A stretch of 64,000 bases of DNA from an uncultured Lachnospiraceae bacterium (GTDB taxonomy: Bacteria; Bacillota; Clostridia; Lachnospirales; Lachnospiraceae). Location: NCBI GenBank assembly GCA_947629385.1, contig CANRDO010000003.1, positions 62,001 to 126,000 on the forward strand, written 5' to 3'. Shown one piece after another: positions 56,784 to 64,000 of this stretch (its first letter is position 1; every line of letters starts with the position of its first letter). The position numbers were made by a program, and so were the translations under genes. A model generated the notes under the pieces. It was not told where the DNA came from and searched no databases. It was given only the letters and a program-made list of their open reading frames with translations.

Positions 56784-59663
56784 TTACCAGGGGTACGTAT
56801 TTCCCGGGTTTACGGAAGGCCCGGTCGAAGATCCGGTCAGACGGTTCATCAGGTCATCAAAGGAGCTGGTGTCCGGCTGGCCGGTATTATTTTGCGCCGG
56901 AGTGTTGTCGGTATCGCTTTGCGGCAGAGTATCACCAATTTCGCTTTGCGGCAAAGTATCGTCGGTATTGCTTTGTGGCAGAGTGTCACCGGTCTCGTCA
57001 ACTCTTGATTCTGATTCCGATTCCGACGTTGACTCCGACTCCGATTCTGACTCCGATTCGGATTCTGACTCGGATTCGCTTTCGGACTTTGCCTTCTTTT
57101 TGAGGCGGTCGAGCAGATCCGAGTAGATCGTCTTCTTTTCCGTTTCGGGAACGAGCTTGTGCAGAGCGCATTTTTTTTGCGGCTTGGTGCCGATGGCAAA
57201 ATATTCTACATAAGTTTCTTTACATCCGCCGGACACGGCGGGCAGGTGGGACTCGCGGCAAAGCGTCACCGGCTCGACAGTCTCCGGAATCGGGAAATCG
57301 GACGTCGCAATCCCTTCGTGGACGCGGTTCATGACGGCAGACCAAAGGATTCTGTTGTATGTGTGGTATGTGGATTCGAGCGGCAGATCGCGGTTGTTGT
57401 CATACCCGCCCCAGACACAGCAAGTGTAGAACGGCGTGTAGCCAACGAACCAGATATCCTTATAGTTGGAGGTGGTTCCGGTCTTTCCGGCGACGGGTTG
57501 CATCCCCGCTTCAATCGTGCCGTAAGCCGTGCCGTCGGGAGCATTGACGACGTCTTTCATCGCATCGGTCAGAAGAAACGCGGTGCTCTCGGACAGAACG
57601 CGGGTATTGTCCTTTTGCGTCTCTCCGCCCGTACCATCTGTCCGGTCGATCAGGACATTCCCCTGTCGATCCAGGATCTTCGTGAAAAATTTCGGTGTAC
57701 GGTACACGCCCTGGTTCGCGATCGCGGCATAGGCGGAGCAGAGCTCCAGGTTCGTGACGCCCTGTGTAATTCCGCCGAGTGCGAGCGGTTGTACGATGTC
57801 CGAGGAGTGATCGCCGTCCGCGGAGGTATAGGATTCCTGCAGGGTTGTGATGCCGAGCCTGCGCGCGTACTCATAGCCGACACGCGGGGAGATTTCGGTG
57901 ATGCATTTCACCGCGATGACATTGATCGAGCGCATGATCGCCTCGCGGATGGTCGCCGTGCCGGAGTAATCTGTGAGATCCCAGTTGCTGACGGGTGTGC
58001 CGTCCGCGTATTTGTAGGGTTCGTTTTTATACAGCGTGGCGAGTGTCTTGCCGAATGCGTCGATCGCGGGGGCGTAGACGGTCAGGATCTTGAAGGTGGA
58101 GCCGGGCTGACGGGTTGTCTCGGTTGCCCGGTTCAGCGTGAGGCTGGCGGTCTTCTCGCCGCGGCCGCCGACGAGGGCGCGCACGAAGCCGGTCGACTGA
58201 TCCATGAGCACGAGGGACGCCTGCGGCTGAGGTGAGAGCGTGAGGCGCTCGCCGAGCACCGTCGCGCGGTTATTCCCAGAATTTCCGCCGACTTTATCTT
58301 TAAAATTCCTGTTGGAATCGTTTTCGGGGGTATTTGCTGCGGTCACTTCTAACACATGCTCACGGAACGCATCGGCGTAATCCTGCGCCTCGTCCCCGGA
58401 GTCGCAGAGCAGGTCAAATGAACTGTCAACGTTCTCCCGGACATAGCTGCGCAGAGCTTCTGAACCGTAATTTGTGATCTGGCCGTCTGTATCTGAGACA
58501 CTCAGGGCGTAGTCGATGCCGAACTCAGTGCCCTCCGGGAAATTTGCAGGGTTTGAGAATTCCTCATCACAGATCTGCTGGAGGGCGGCGTCCTGTGCGG
58601 AAAAGATGCGCAGACCTCCGCTGTATACCGCGCGGTAGGCCCGTTCGGCAGAGTATCCTTTTTCTTTGGTCAGCGCGTCGATCGCCTGCTCGATCAATGC
58701 GTCCTCATAGTAGGAGTAGACGTCCGAGTCCTCATAGACAGCGTCAAATTCCTGTACGCGGGCGTACACGTCGTCGGATAGCGCGGCCTCGCGCTCTGAT
58801 CCGGACAGGTATCCCTGTTCGTTCATATAGCGGAGCACGACGGCCCTGCGCGCCTTGTTCTCCTCCGGATTTGTGATCGGATTGTATCGGCTGGGATTTT
58901 GCGGGATCGCGGCGAGAACCGCGGACTCTGAGACGGTCAGCTCAGACACGTCTTTGCCGAAATATCGCCTGGCGGCTGCCTGTACGCCGTAACACCCGGC
59001 GCCGAGATTGATCGTATTCAGATAGTCTTCGAGGATTTCATCTTTGGAAATTCGCTTTTCGAGCTGCAACGCGAGATACTGCTCCTGTACCTTCCGTCGG
59101 AAGCGCTCGGCAAAGGAGCTTTCCTGAGTCCAGTCGGTAAATACACTGTTTTTGATGAGCTGTTGCGTGATCGTGCTGGCGCCCTCCGAGAAGGAGCCGT
59201 GGGTGATTCCGATCAGAAAGGCACGCATGATGCCGTGGAGGTCGATGCCGCCGTGTTCATAGAAGCGTTCATCTTCGATAGCGATCATCGCTTTCTGCAG
59301 AGAATCCGGGATCTCGTCGAGCGTGACGATGTCCCGGTTCGAACCGGCCAGGGTGAGCCTTCGCAGATAATTGCCGTCCTGATCGCAGATGTATGTGGCG
59401 GATTCCGTCGGGGAGACACTGATCATGTCGATATCTGGTGCGGTCGCCACAAGGTGCCAGACCAGCCCGAGAAATGCGAGCAGAGAGACTGCCGCAGCCG
59501 CTCCGATTCCGGTCAGGATCCGCTTCCAGGGGAGCTTGCGGATCATCTGCGGAATGCGCGCCCACGGAAAGCGGCGAATCGCCTGTATTACTTGGGATAA
59601 GTGCTTTTTAATATCGAATTTATATAAACGATCTTCCTCGCAAGGTGTCTGCCTGTTCTCCAT
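56784..59663 (-). CDS. class A penicillin-binding protein
   Basis: A 959-residue bifunctional peptidoglycan synthase. A cytoplasmic tail and transmembrane helix (about 50-72) precede a glycosyltransferase domain (EDERFYEHGGIDLHGIMRA, STITQQLIKN, NTINLGAGCYGVQAAARRYFGKD) and a transpeptidase domain with PGSTFK (SxxK), SIN (SxN) and KTGTTS. The C-terminal 100 residues are low complexity: a Ser-Glu repeat (DNA 57006-57089) followed by LPQS repeats. The ATG at 59663 starts at MENRQTP; an in-frame ATG at 59696 would add 11 residues. Nearest relative is PBP1a/PonA. Confidence 0.95.
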   Translation of the reverse strand: MENRQTPCEEDRLYKFDIKKHLSQVIQAIRRFPWARIPQMIRKLPWKRILTGIGAAAAVSLLAFLGLVWHLVATAPDIDMISVSPTESATYICDQDGNYLRRLTLAGSNRDIVTLDEIPDSLQKAMIAIEDERFYEHGGIDLHGIMRAFLIGITHGSFSEGASTITQQLIKNSVFTDWTQESSFAERFRRKVQEQYLALQLEKRISKDEILEDYLNTINLGAGCYGVQAAARRYFGKDVSELTVSESAVLAAIPQNPSRYNPITNPEENKARRAVVLRYMNEQGYLSGSEREAALSDDVYARVQEFDAVYEDSDVYSYYEDALIEQAIDALTKEKGYSAERAYRAVYSGGLRIFSAQDAALQQICDEEFSNPANFPEGTEFGIDYALSVSDTDGQITNYGSEALRSYVRENVDSSFDLLCDSGDEAQDYADAFREHVLEVTAANTPENDSNRNFKDKVGGNSGNNRATVLGERLTLSPQPQASLVLMDQSTGFVRALVGGRGEKTASLTLNRATETTRQPGSTFKILTVYAPAIDAFGKTLATLYKNEPYKYADGTPVSNWDLTDYSGTATIREAIMRSINVIAVKCITEISPRVGYEYARRLGITTLQESYTSADGDHSSDIVQPLALGGITQGVTNLELCSAYAAIANQGVYRTPKFFTKILDRQGNVLIDRTDGTGGETQKDNTRVLSESTAFLLTDAMKDVVNAPDGTAYGTIEAGMQPVAGKTGTTSNYKDIWFVGYTPFYTCCVWGGYDNNRDLPLESTYHTYNRILWSAVMNRVHEGIATSDFPIPETVEPVTLCRESHLPAVSGGCKETYVEYFAIGTKPQKKCALHKLVPETEKKTIYSDLLDRLKKKAKSESESESESESESESESESTSESESESRVDETGDTLPQSNTDDTLPQSEIGDTLPQSDTDNTPAQNNTGQPDTSSFDDLMNRLTGSSTGPSVNPGNTYPW

Positions 59664-59860
59664 AAAATATGCCCCCTTCGGCAAAATAAAATTCAATACA
59701 GAAAATTATTCCACTCAAAGGGATGATTTATGCGCCCTTTTTGTCCAAATCATTAAACACTAATTATATTTCATAAATATTTTATAGATATCTCAAACAT
59801 ATTGTGATATATTAAAAACGTTACTGATCAATATTTGTGACAGAAAGGAGGAGAGGCTGT

Positions 59861-59950
59861 ATGAACGAATTACTTTTTTCGTTTATGGTTGCCGTCGCGG
59901 CTGGTGTGGTGTGTCACCTCATCAACAAATGGCTGGACGGCGACAGGTAG
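59861..59950 (+). CDS. 29-residue membrane peptide, candidate type I toxin
   Basis: ATG at 59861 with AAAGGAGGAGAGG upstream encodes 29 residues: a hydrophobic helix (LLFSFMVAVAAGVVCHLI) ending in KWLDGDR. The helix plus charged tail is characteristic of small clostridial hydrophobic peptides, many proposed as type I toxins. An extended -10 (TGATATATT, 59806-59813) lies upstream, and a strong bidirectional hairpin at 60001-60034 with an opposing promoter at 60075-60103 follows. Too short for a similarity call by eye. Confidence 0.55.
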   Translation: MNELLFSFMVAVAAGVVCHLINKWLDGDR

Positions 59951-60000
59951 TCAGTGATCAGCCTGCGGTTCTAAGCCCTGCCGCGTAAAAATGGGAATAG

Positions 60001-60034
60001 AAAGTCCCCGGAGGCGCCACTCCGGGGACTTTCG
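60001..60034. terminator. shared bidirectional terminator
   Basis: A 14-bp perfect stem GAAAGTCCCCGGAG/CTCCGGGGACTTTC with a 6-base loop. It ends the peptide transcript and any RNA arriving from the opposing promoter. Confidence 0.8.
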
Positions 60035-60074
60035 CTTGTGACATTTTAGAATTACTATTTTCGTTTTCGCCTGT

Positions 60075-60103
60075 ATTCTAGCACATATAGGCTTTATGCG
60101 CAA
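60075..60103 (-). promoter_or_regulatory. promoter firing toward the candidate toxin gene
   Basis: Minus-strand TTGCGC (60103-60098), 17 bases, TAGAAT (60080-60075). No coding gene lies downstream on this strand before the hairpin, so it would make a short antisense RNA. Confidence 0.5.
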
Positions 60104-60202
60104 TATGCAATTTCTTAAAAAAGAATGAAACTTCATAGTGTGTTTTCGGAGCGGGAAGGTATTTATTTGCGCAATGAAAAGGGTCACGCCGGCGCGTCAG
60201 CC

Positions 60203-60231
60203 TTGCATCGCATTTGCAGATGGTATATAAT
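60203..60231 (+). promoter_or_regulatory. promoter of the PepSY gene
   Basis: TTGCAT (60203-60208), 17 bases, TATAAT (60226-60231). The rest of 60104-60340 shows no gene. Confidence 0.6.
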
Positions 60232-60340
60232 ATGGACTGTAAAATGACCGTGCCATCAAGCGTATGTGTGGGCGCCATTTTGGAACGGAATGAATTCTGT
60301 ACTGTCCGGTGCTGTCCGGGCAGGGAAATGGAGGTCTGTG

Positions 60341-61102
60341 ATGAAGAAGGAAATGCTGGGGAAAAAATTTGCGGCGGTGCTCTGTGCAGCCGGGCTCTGT
60401 GTGATCTCAGGTGCGATGCCGGCGAATGTAGCATTGGCGCAGGAGGACGTCACTCTGCCGCTCGATGAGGCGGGCGCGGAGGCCATCGCGCTGGCGGACG
60501 CAGGTGTAGAGGAAGCTGATGCGGCGCGGCTGCGCACGATGCGTGAGCGCGAGGATGGCGAGGATGTCGTCGAGGTCGAATTTTCCTTTGGAGATAACAG
60601 CTATGAATATATGCTGCGGGAGTCCGACGGTATGATTCTGGAGTGGAGTATTGAGGGCCGCGCGGTCGAGGAAGCTGTGGCAGAGCTGACGCTGATGAAT
60701 GATGATGCTCTGACAGACGGAACACTGGCGAACGCACAGGGGAACGATGCAGCTGTGGATGTGCAGACAGAAGCGGATTCCTCGGCGGAGGGACAGACGG
60801 ATGTCGGCACGCCGGACGGGAATGCTGCTGGGGCTGGCGCACAGGGCGACAGCGCGGCGGCCGGAAGTGCGGTTGTCAAGACCACAGTCGACGGCACGGA
60901 GCTGATCGGCTATGAGGAGGCAGTGCGGATCGCGCTGGACGATTCCGGCATCGCTGAAACGGATGCGGAGCTGGCCAAGATCAAGTTCGAATATGACGGA
61001 CGTTTCTATGACTATGAGCTGGAGCTGCGCGAGGGTCGTGCGGAGTACGAGTACAAGATCGACGCGCAGACCGGGGAGATCGTCGAGGTTGAGAGGGATT
61101 GA
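60341..61102 (+). CDS. secreted protein with two PepSY-like domains
   Basis: A 253-residue exported protein. Signal peptide about 1-32 (AGLCVISGAMPANVALAQED). Two PepSY-like modules (about 40-105 with EAIALADAGV...EVEFSFGDNSYEYMLRESDGMILEW, and about 185-253 with EAVRIALDDSGI...IKFEYDGRFYDYELELREGRAEYEYKID) are separated by an acidic Ala/Gly-rich linker. PepSY proteins bind or inhibit extracellular proteases or act as cell-wall sensors. GGAGG precedes the ATG. Followed by yigZ in the same direction after 143 bases. Confidence 0.8.
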   Translation: MKKEMLGKKFAAVLCAAGLCVISGAMPANVALAQEDVTLPLDEAGAEAIALADAGVEEADAARLRTMREREDGEDVVEVEFSFGDNSYEYMLRESDGMILEWSIEGRAVEEAVAELTLMNDDALTDGTLANAQGNDAAVDVQTEADSSAEGQTDVGTPDGNAAGAGAQGDSAAAGSAVVKTTVDGTELIGYEEAVRIALDDSGIAETDAELAKIKFEYDGRFYDYELELREGRAEYEYKIDAQTGEIVEVERD

Positions 61103-61245
61103 CCGGATCTTCGGGTACAGAGAGTGCGGTGCGGTGGAAATTGTCTGAAGGGACGAAGCAGGACGGGGACAAGGAAAGCGCGCCCACGGTCTTCGCGATC
61201 GAGTCTGACGGGACAAAGCATGGCTGAGATCATTGAGAGGTATCT

Positions 61246-61890
61246 ATGAAGATTGTCTACAGGGGCGGCGAGGGGGAGATCGTCGAGAAGAAATCCAGGT
61301 TTATCGCCACGGTACAGCCGGTGAACAGCGAGGAAGAGGCACTGGAGTTTATCGCCGCGATGAAGAAGAAATACTGGAACGCAACGCACAACTGCTCCGC
61401 GTTTGTCGTTGGGGAGCACTATGAGATCCAGCGCTGCAGCGACGACGGAGAGCCGCAGGGAACGGCCGGCCGCCCGATGCTGGACGTGCTGCTCGGCGAG
61501 GAGATCCACAATGCGGCGGTCGTTGTCACGCGGTATTTCGGAGGGACGCTGCTCGGGACGGGCGGTCTCGTGCGTGCGTATTCGAAGGCGGTACAGGAGG
61601 GGCTGCGCGGCAGCGCCGTGATCGATAAGCGGGAGGGCGCGCTGCTCTCCATCCGCACGGATTACAACGGGATCGGCAAGATTCAGTATCTGCTGGGGCA
61701 GAGAGGACTTTCCATTATTGATTCGGAATATACTGACAGTGTGGCCGTGCAGACGCTGGTTCCGCAGGAACAGCTGCAGGAGCTGCGCGACGCGGTCACG
61801 GAGGCGACCAGCGGCAGGGCAGAGTTTACGGCGGAGGAAGCGGTGCGCTTCGCGTTCCTGGACGGGGAGCCGTTGGTATTCCGTGATTAA
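61246..61890 (+). CDS. YigZ/IMPACT-family protein
   Basis: A 214-residue protein. Residues 1-135 are the UPF0029/IMPACT domain (SRFIATVQPVNSEEEALEFI, HNCSAFVVG, SDDGEPQGTAGRPMLDVL, YFGGTLLGTGGLVRAYSKA) and the rest is the C-terminal DUF1949-like ferredoxin fold. The function in bacteria is unsettled (possible translation-associated regulator). It starts a row of housekeeping genes with murI and DUF1934. Confidence 0.88.
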   Translation: MKIVYRGGEGEIVEKKSRFIATVQPVNSEEEALEFIAAMKKKYWNATHNCSAFVVGEHYEIQRCSDDGEPQGTAGRPMLDVLLGEEIHNAAVVVTRYFGGTLLGTGGLVRAYSKAVQEGLRGSAVIDKREGALLSIRTDYNGIGKIQYLLGQRGLSIIDSEYTDSVAVQTLVPQEQLQELRDAVTEATSGRAEFTAEEAVRFAFLDGEPLVFRD

Positions 61891-61932
61891 CACATAACGC
61901 AACATAGACTCTTCAGGGAGGACAATATAGAG

Positions 61933-62772
61933 ATGGCAGAACAGACAGGGCGCGGGGACTGTGCCGCGCCGATCGGCGTGTTTGATTCCGGCGTGGGCGG
62001 ACTGACCGTGGCGCGGGAGATCATGCGCAATCTTCCAAATGAGCGTATCGTATATTTCGGGGATACGGCCCGCGTGCCGTACGGGAGCAAATCACGGGAT
62101 ACGATCCTGCGCTATTCGCGGCAGATCATTCGTTTCCTGCGCACCGAGCAGGTCAAGGCGATCGTCATCGCCTGCAACACAGCCAGCGCGCTGGCGCTCG
62201 ACGAGGTGGAGAAGGAGCTGGACATCCCGATCATCGGGGTGATCAAGTCCGGGGCGCATGTCGCGGCGCACTCGACAGCAAACGGGAAAGTTGGCGTGAT
62301 CGGTACAGAGAGCACGATCAACAGTGGTATGTACGATCAGCTGATCCGTGCGGAGGATCCGAATATTACGGTATACGGAAAGGCCTGTCCGCTGTTTGTA
62401 CCGCTTGTGGAGGAAGGGTGGCTGAAGGATCCGGTGACGGAGACAGTGGCGAGGCGGTATCTGCAGGAGCTGCTGGACGAGGGGATCGACAGTCTGATCC
62501 TGGGCTGCACGCATTACCCGCTCCTGCGCTCGCTGATCGGTGAGATTGTAGGGCCGGATGTGCGTCTGGTGAACCCGGCCTACGAGACGGCCAGGGAGCT
62601 GGAACGTCTGCTGGAAAAGCATGGCATTCTGAATACACAGGCGAAGCCGCCAGGCAACGAGCCGTACAAATTTTATGTCAGCGACGCCGCGGACAAATTC
62701 AAACGCTTTGCGAATTCGATCCTTCCCTACGATATTGAGACGACGCAGAAGATCAACATCGAAGAATATTAG
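61933..62772 (+). CDS. murI: glutamate racemase
   Basis: A 279-residue cofactor-independent racemase making D-glutamate for peptidoglycan. IGVFDSGVGGLTVAREI is at the N-terminus; the catalytic cysteines are C81 (ACNTAS) and C192 (GCTHYP), with H194 after the second. VYFGDTARVPYGSKS is present. It lies 42 bases after yigZ and 12 before the DUF1934 gene, so the three form an operon. Confidence 0.94.
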   Translation: MAEQTGRGDCAAPIGVFDSGVGGLTVAREIMRNLPNERIVYFGDTARVPYGSKSRDTILRYSRQIIRFLRTEQVKAIVIACNTASALALDEVEKELDIPIIGVIKSGAHVAAHSTANGKVGVIGTESTINSGMYDQLIRAEDPNITVYGKACPLFVPLVEEGWLKDPVTETVARRYLQELLDEGIDSLILGCTHYPLLRSLIGEIVGPDVRLVNPAYETARELERLLEKHGILNTQAKPPGNEPYKFYVSDAADKFKRFANSILPYDIETTQKINIEEY

Positions 62773-62784
62773 GAGGATGCCTGG

Positions 62785-63231
62785 ATGACAGAAGATGTAC
62801 TGGTCAGCGTGAAGGGACTGCACACACTGGATACTGCGCAGGACGAGGAGATCGAAATTTTTTCCGCCGGGAAATACTTTTTTCGCAACGGGACGCATTA
62901 CCTGTTTTACGATGAGCAGGTGGAAGATAACGGAGACGTTGTCAGCAACCGGATCACGCTGAAGGACGGCGGCATGGAAATTACGAAAAAGGGCGCTGTG
63001 AACGTGAAGATGTCTTTCCTGCGTGAAGAAAAGACGGAGTGCTGGTATGAGACTCCGTTTGGGGAGATGCTGGTGGGGCTGGAGGTGACGGATATGAAGA
63101 CGACAGAAGAGAAGGATCTGCTTGAGATCCATGTCTCATACCGGCTTGAACTCAACTACGAGCATGTTGCGGACTGTCAGATCCGGATCCGCGCGATCTC
63201 GAAAGGAAGCCCGTTATTTCACCTTCGTTGA
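62785..63231 (+). CDS. DUF1934-family protein (YwiB-like)
   Basis: A 148-residue protein with the small beta-barrel layout of YwiB: VLVSVKGLHTLDTAQDEEIEIFSAGKYFFRNGTHYLFYDE, then repeated strands ending in RIRAISK. No signal peptide. Co-transcribed with murI, with GGAGGA before the ATG. Confidence 0.85.
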   Translation: MTEDVLVSVKGLHTLDTAQDEEIEIFSAGKYFFRNGTHYLFYDEQVEDNGDVVSNRITLKDGGMEITKKGAVNVKMSFLREEKTECWYETPFGEMLVGLEVTDMKTTEEKDLLEIHVSYRLELNYEHVADCQIRIRAISKGSPLFHLR

Positions 63232-63298
63232 TGTGACGGCAATCTCTGCACGATTTCGCACGGACAGACAGGTCAAAAGAAAACAAAAGAGAGTTAAG

Positions 63299-63332
63299 AA
63301 AACTGCTGGAATCGATTCGTTCCGGCAGTTTT
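63299..63332 (+). terminator. terminator of the yigZ-murI operon
   Basis: AAAACTGCTGGAA/TTCCGGCAGTTTT, 13 bp with one G-T pair, followed by further T residues. Confidence 0.85.
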
Positions 63333-63467
63333 TTGCTTCTATACGGTGCAATTTCACAAAAGTCAGGTTTGACTGCACAAACGTCAGCCTGGCAAGCCCC
63401 TAAGAAGCCCCTATATATGATATACTGATAACACATAACATTTATTTTCTAAAAAGGAGAAAAAATC

Positions 63468-63806
63468 ATGAAGAAATTCAGCAATGCAATCTGGTCGGCC
63501 GTTCTCGCAGTTGTCGTTTTTGTCTGCTACTTTTTCGTTCCGAAGCTTCATTTGGATGGATTGGTTTATGCCGGCTGCATCCTGATCGGCGCGTTCGCGG
63601 CGTATCTGCAGGATGCGTTGACAAGCAAAGAGCGGAAAAAGAGAATGAACAACGCAATTTGGTCGGCTGTTTTCGCGGTGATCGTATTCGCCTGCTATTT
63701 CCTGATTTCAGCGCTCCACTATGACGGAATGATCTACGCCGGCTGCATCCTGGTCGGCGCGTTCGTAGCGTATCTGCAAGATGCGTTGACAGGTGAGAAA
63801 GCCTGA
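63468..63806 (+). CDS. internally duplicated small membrane protein
   Basis: A 112-residue protein made of two copies of one 48-residue, two-helix unit (residues 6-53 and 62-109) sharing 35 of 48 identical positions: NAIWSAV, VF, CYF, LH, DG, YAGCIL, GAF, AYLQDALT are common. Total of about four helices. The copies are joined by KERKKRM. AAAAAGGAGAAAAAATC precedes the ATG; an extended -10 (TGATATACT) lies about 50 bases upstream. No known family; the strong repeat suggests a recent tandem duplication in frame. Confidence 0.7.
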   Translation: MKKFSNAIWSAVLAVVVFVCYFFVPKLHLDGLVYAGCILIGAFAAYLQDALTSKERKKRMNNAIWSAVFAVIVFACYFLISALHYDGMIYAGCILVGAFVAYLQDALTGEKA

Positions 63807-63884
63807 CAGATCATCTTTAACGGAAACGGCGCAGGCATGTTTCAAGCCTCACTTATGTCTACATAGGAATATGGTACAAAATTA

Positions 63885-63906
63885 GGCGAGGACATTTGTC
63901 CTCGCC
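63885..63906. terminator. hairpin between converging genes
   Basis: GGCGAGGACA/TGTCCTCGCC, a 10-bp perfect stem with a 2-base loop, followed on each side by AT-rich sequence. Confidence 0.65.
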
Positions 63907-63910
63907 CAGT

Positions 63911-64000
63911 TTATTTCTTTCCTTTTTTCCCGTTTGCCTTTTGAAGGTTCTTGTTCTCCTCGTCGAGCTTTTTGGAAAGCTTGGCGCGTGTTCGTGCCCA
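63911..64000 (-). CDS. C-terminus of a Lys-rich protein, cut by window edge
   Basis: On the minus strand from the window edge, a frame ends in a TAA at 63913-63911 after WARTRAKLSKKLDEENKNL, QKANGKKGKK. It is the basic tail of a gene that begins outside the window. The upstream part cannot be judged. Confidence 0.4.
   Translation of the reverse strand, partial: WARTRAKLSKKLDEENKNLQKANGKKGKK

Overview
The window reads as chromosome from a Gram-positive anaerobe of the Clostridia, most like the Lachnospiraceae. The evidence is a large Alu-type SRP RNA, a PerR/reverse-rubrerythrin/rubrerythrin oxygen defence, a SpoIIQ-like protein, a Clostridium difficile-like c-di-GMP-controlled metalloprotease, strong sigma-A promoters (TTGACA-N17-TATAAT type) and GC-rich coding bias. 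This placement is inference; no 16S rRNA is present.

Layout. 1-2173: end of a Tn7-like transposon (TnsB cut by the window edge, small TnsA, repeat-rich terminal DNA) lying against the 3' end of a type IV pilus operon. 2174-7354 (minus): pilT, four small membrane/pseudopilin-like genes, pilC and a lipoprotein transglutaminase, apparently one operon. 7455-8702: c-di-GMP-I riboswitch, terminator and a secreted Pro-Pro-endopeptidase-like protease. 8775-15379: YesL-like protein, ileS, glgP. 15632-19470: AT-richer island with a truncated membrane gene followed by a zinc-ribbon/SPFH/GYF/coiled-coil operon. 19604-23258: phosphoesterase plus ParB-BMP fusion (minus), SpoIIQ-like protein. 23590-28713: GIY-YIG protein, sbcD, sbcC, desulforedoxin-like protein. 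28843-30945: reverse rubrerythrin and perR, divergent from trxB. 31109-39493: SH3/NlpC-P60 hydrolase, xpaC-telA pair, small membrane protein, zincin, aminotransferase, zinc-ribbon membrane protein. 39688-42255: polar amino-acid ABC transporter interrupted by a tandem structured repeat. 42435-49376: AAA/DUF4143 ATPase, secreted Glu/Ala-rich protein, a small conserved protein, two CobW-family GTPase genes with related leader sequences, and a MATE transporter fused to an RsbW-like ATPase. 49521-51648: two D-2-hydroxyacid dehydrogenases. 51717-53427: HipB-HipS-HipT-like tripartite toxin-antitoxin with three spaced operators. 53472-54472 (minus): tRNA-Ser(CGA), tadA, SRP RNA. 54650-56743: rubrerythrin and a rubredoxin-glutamate synthase fusion. 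56784-59663 (minus): class A PBP. 59861-60103: candidate type I toxin with antisense promoter. 60341-63231: PepSY protein, YigZ, murI, DUF1934. 63468-64000: internally duplicated membrane protein and the tail of one more gene.

Most genes are ordinary housekeeping or surface genes. The stretches most worth follow-up are the riboswitch/protease unit beside the pilus operon, the HipBST locus, the candidate type I toxin-antitoxin, the covarying tandem repeat inside the amino-acid transporter locus, the MATE-ATPase fusion, and the SPFH/GYF/zinc-ribbon operon. I found no CRISPR array, rRNA, prophage or insertion sequence other than the Tn7-like end.
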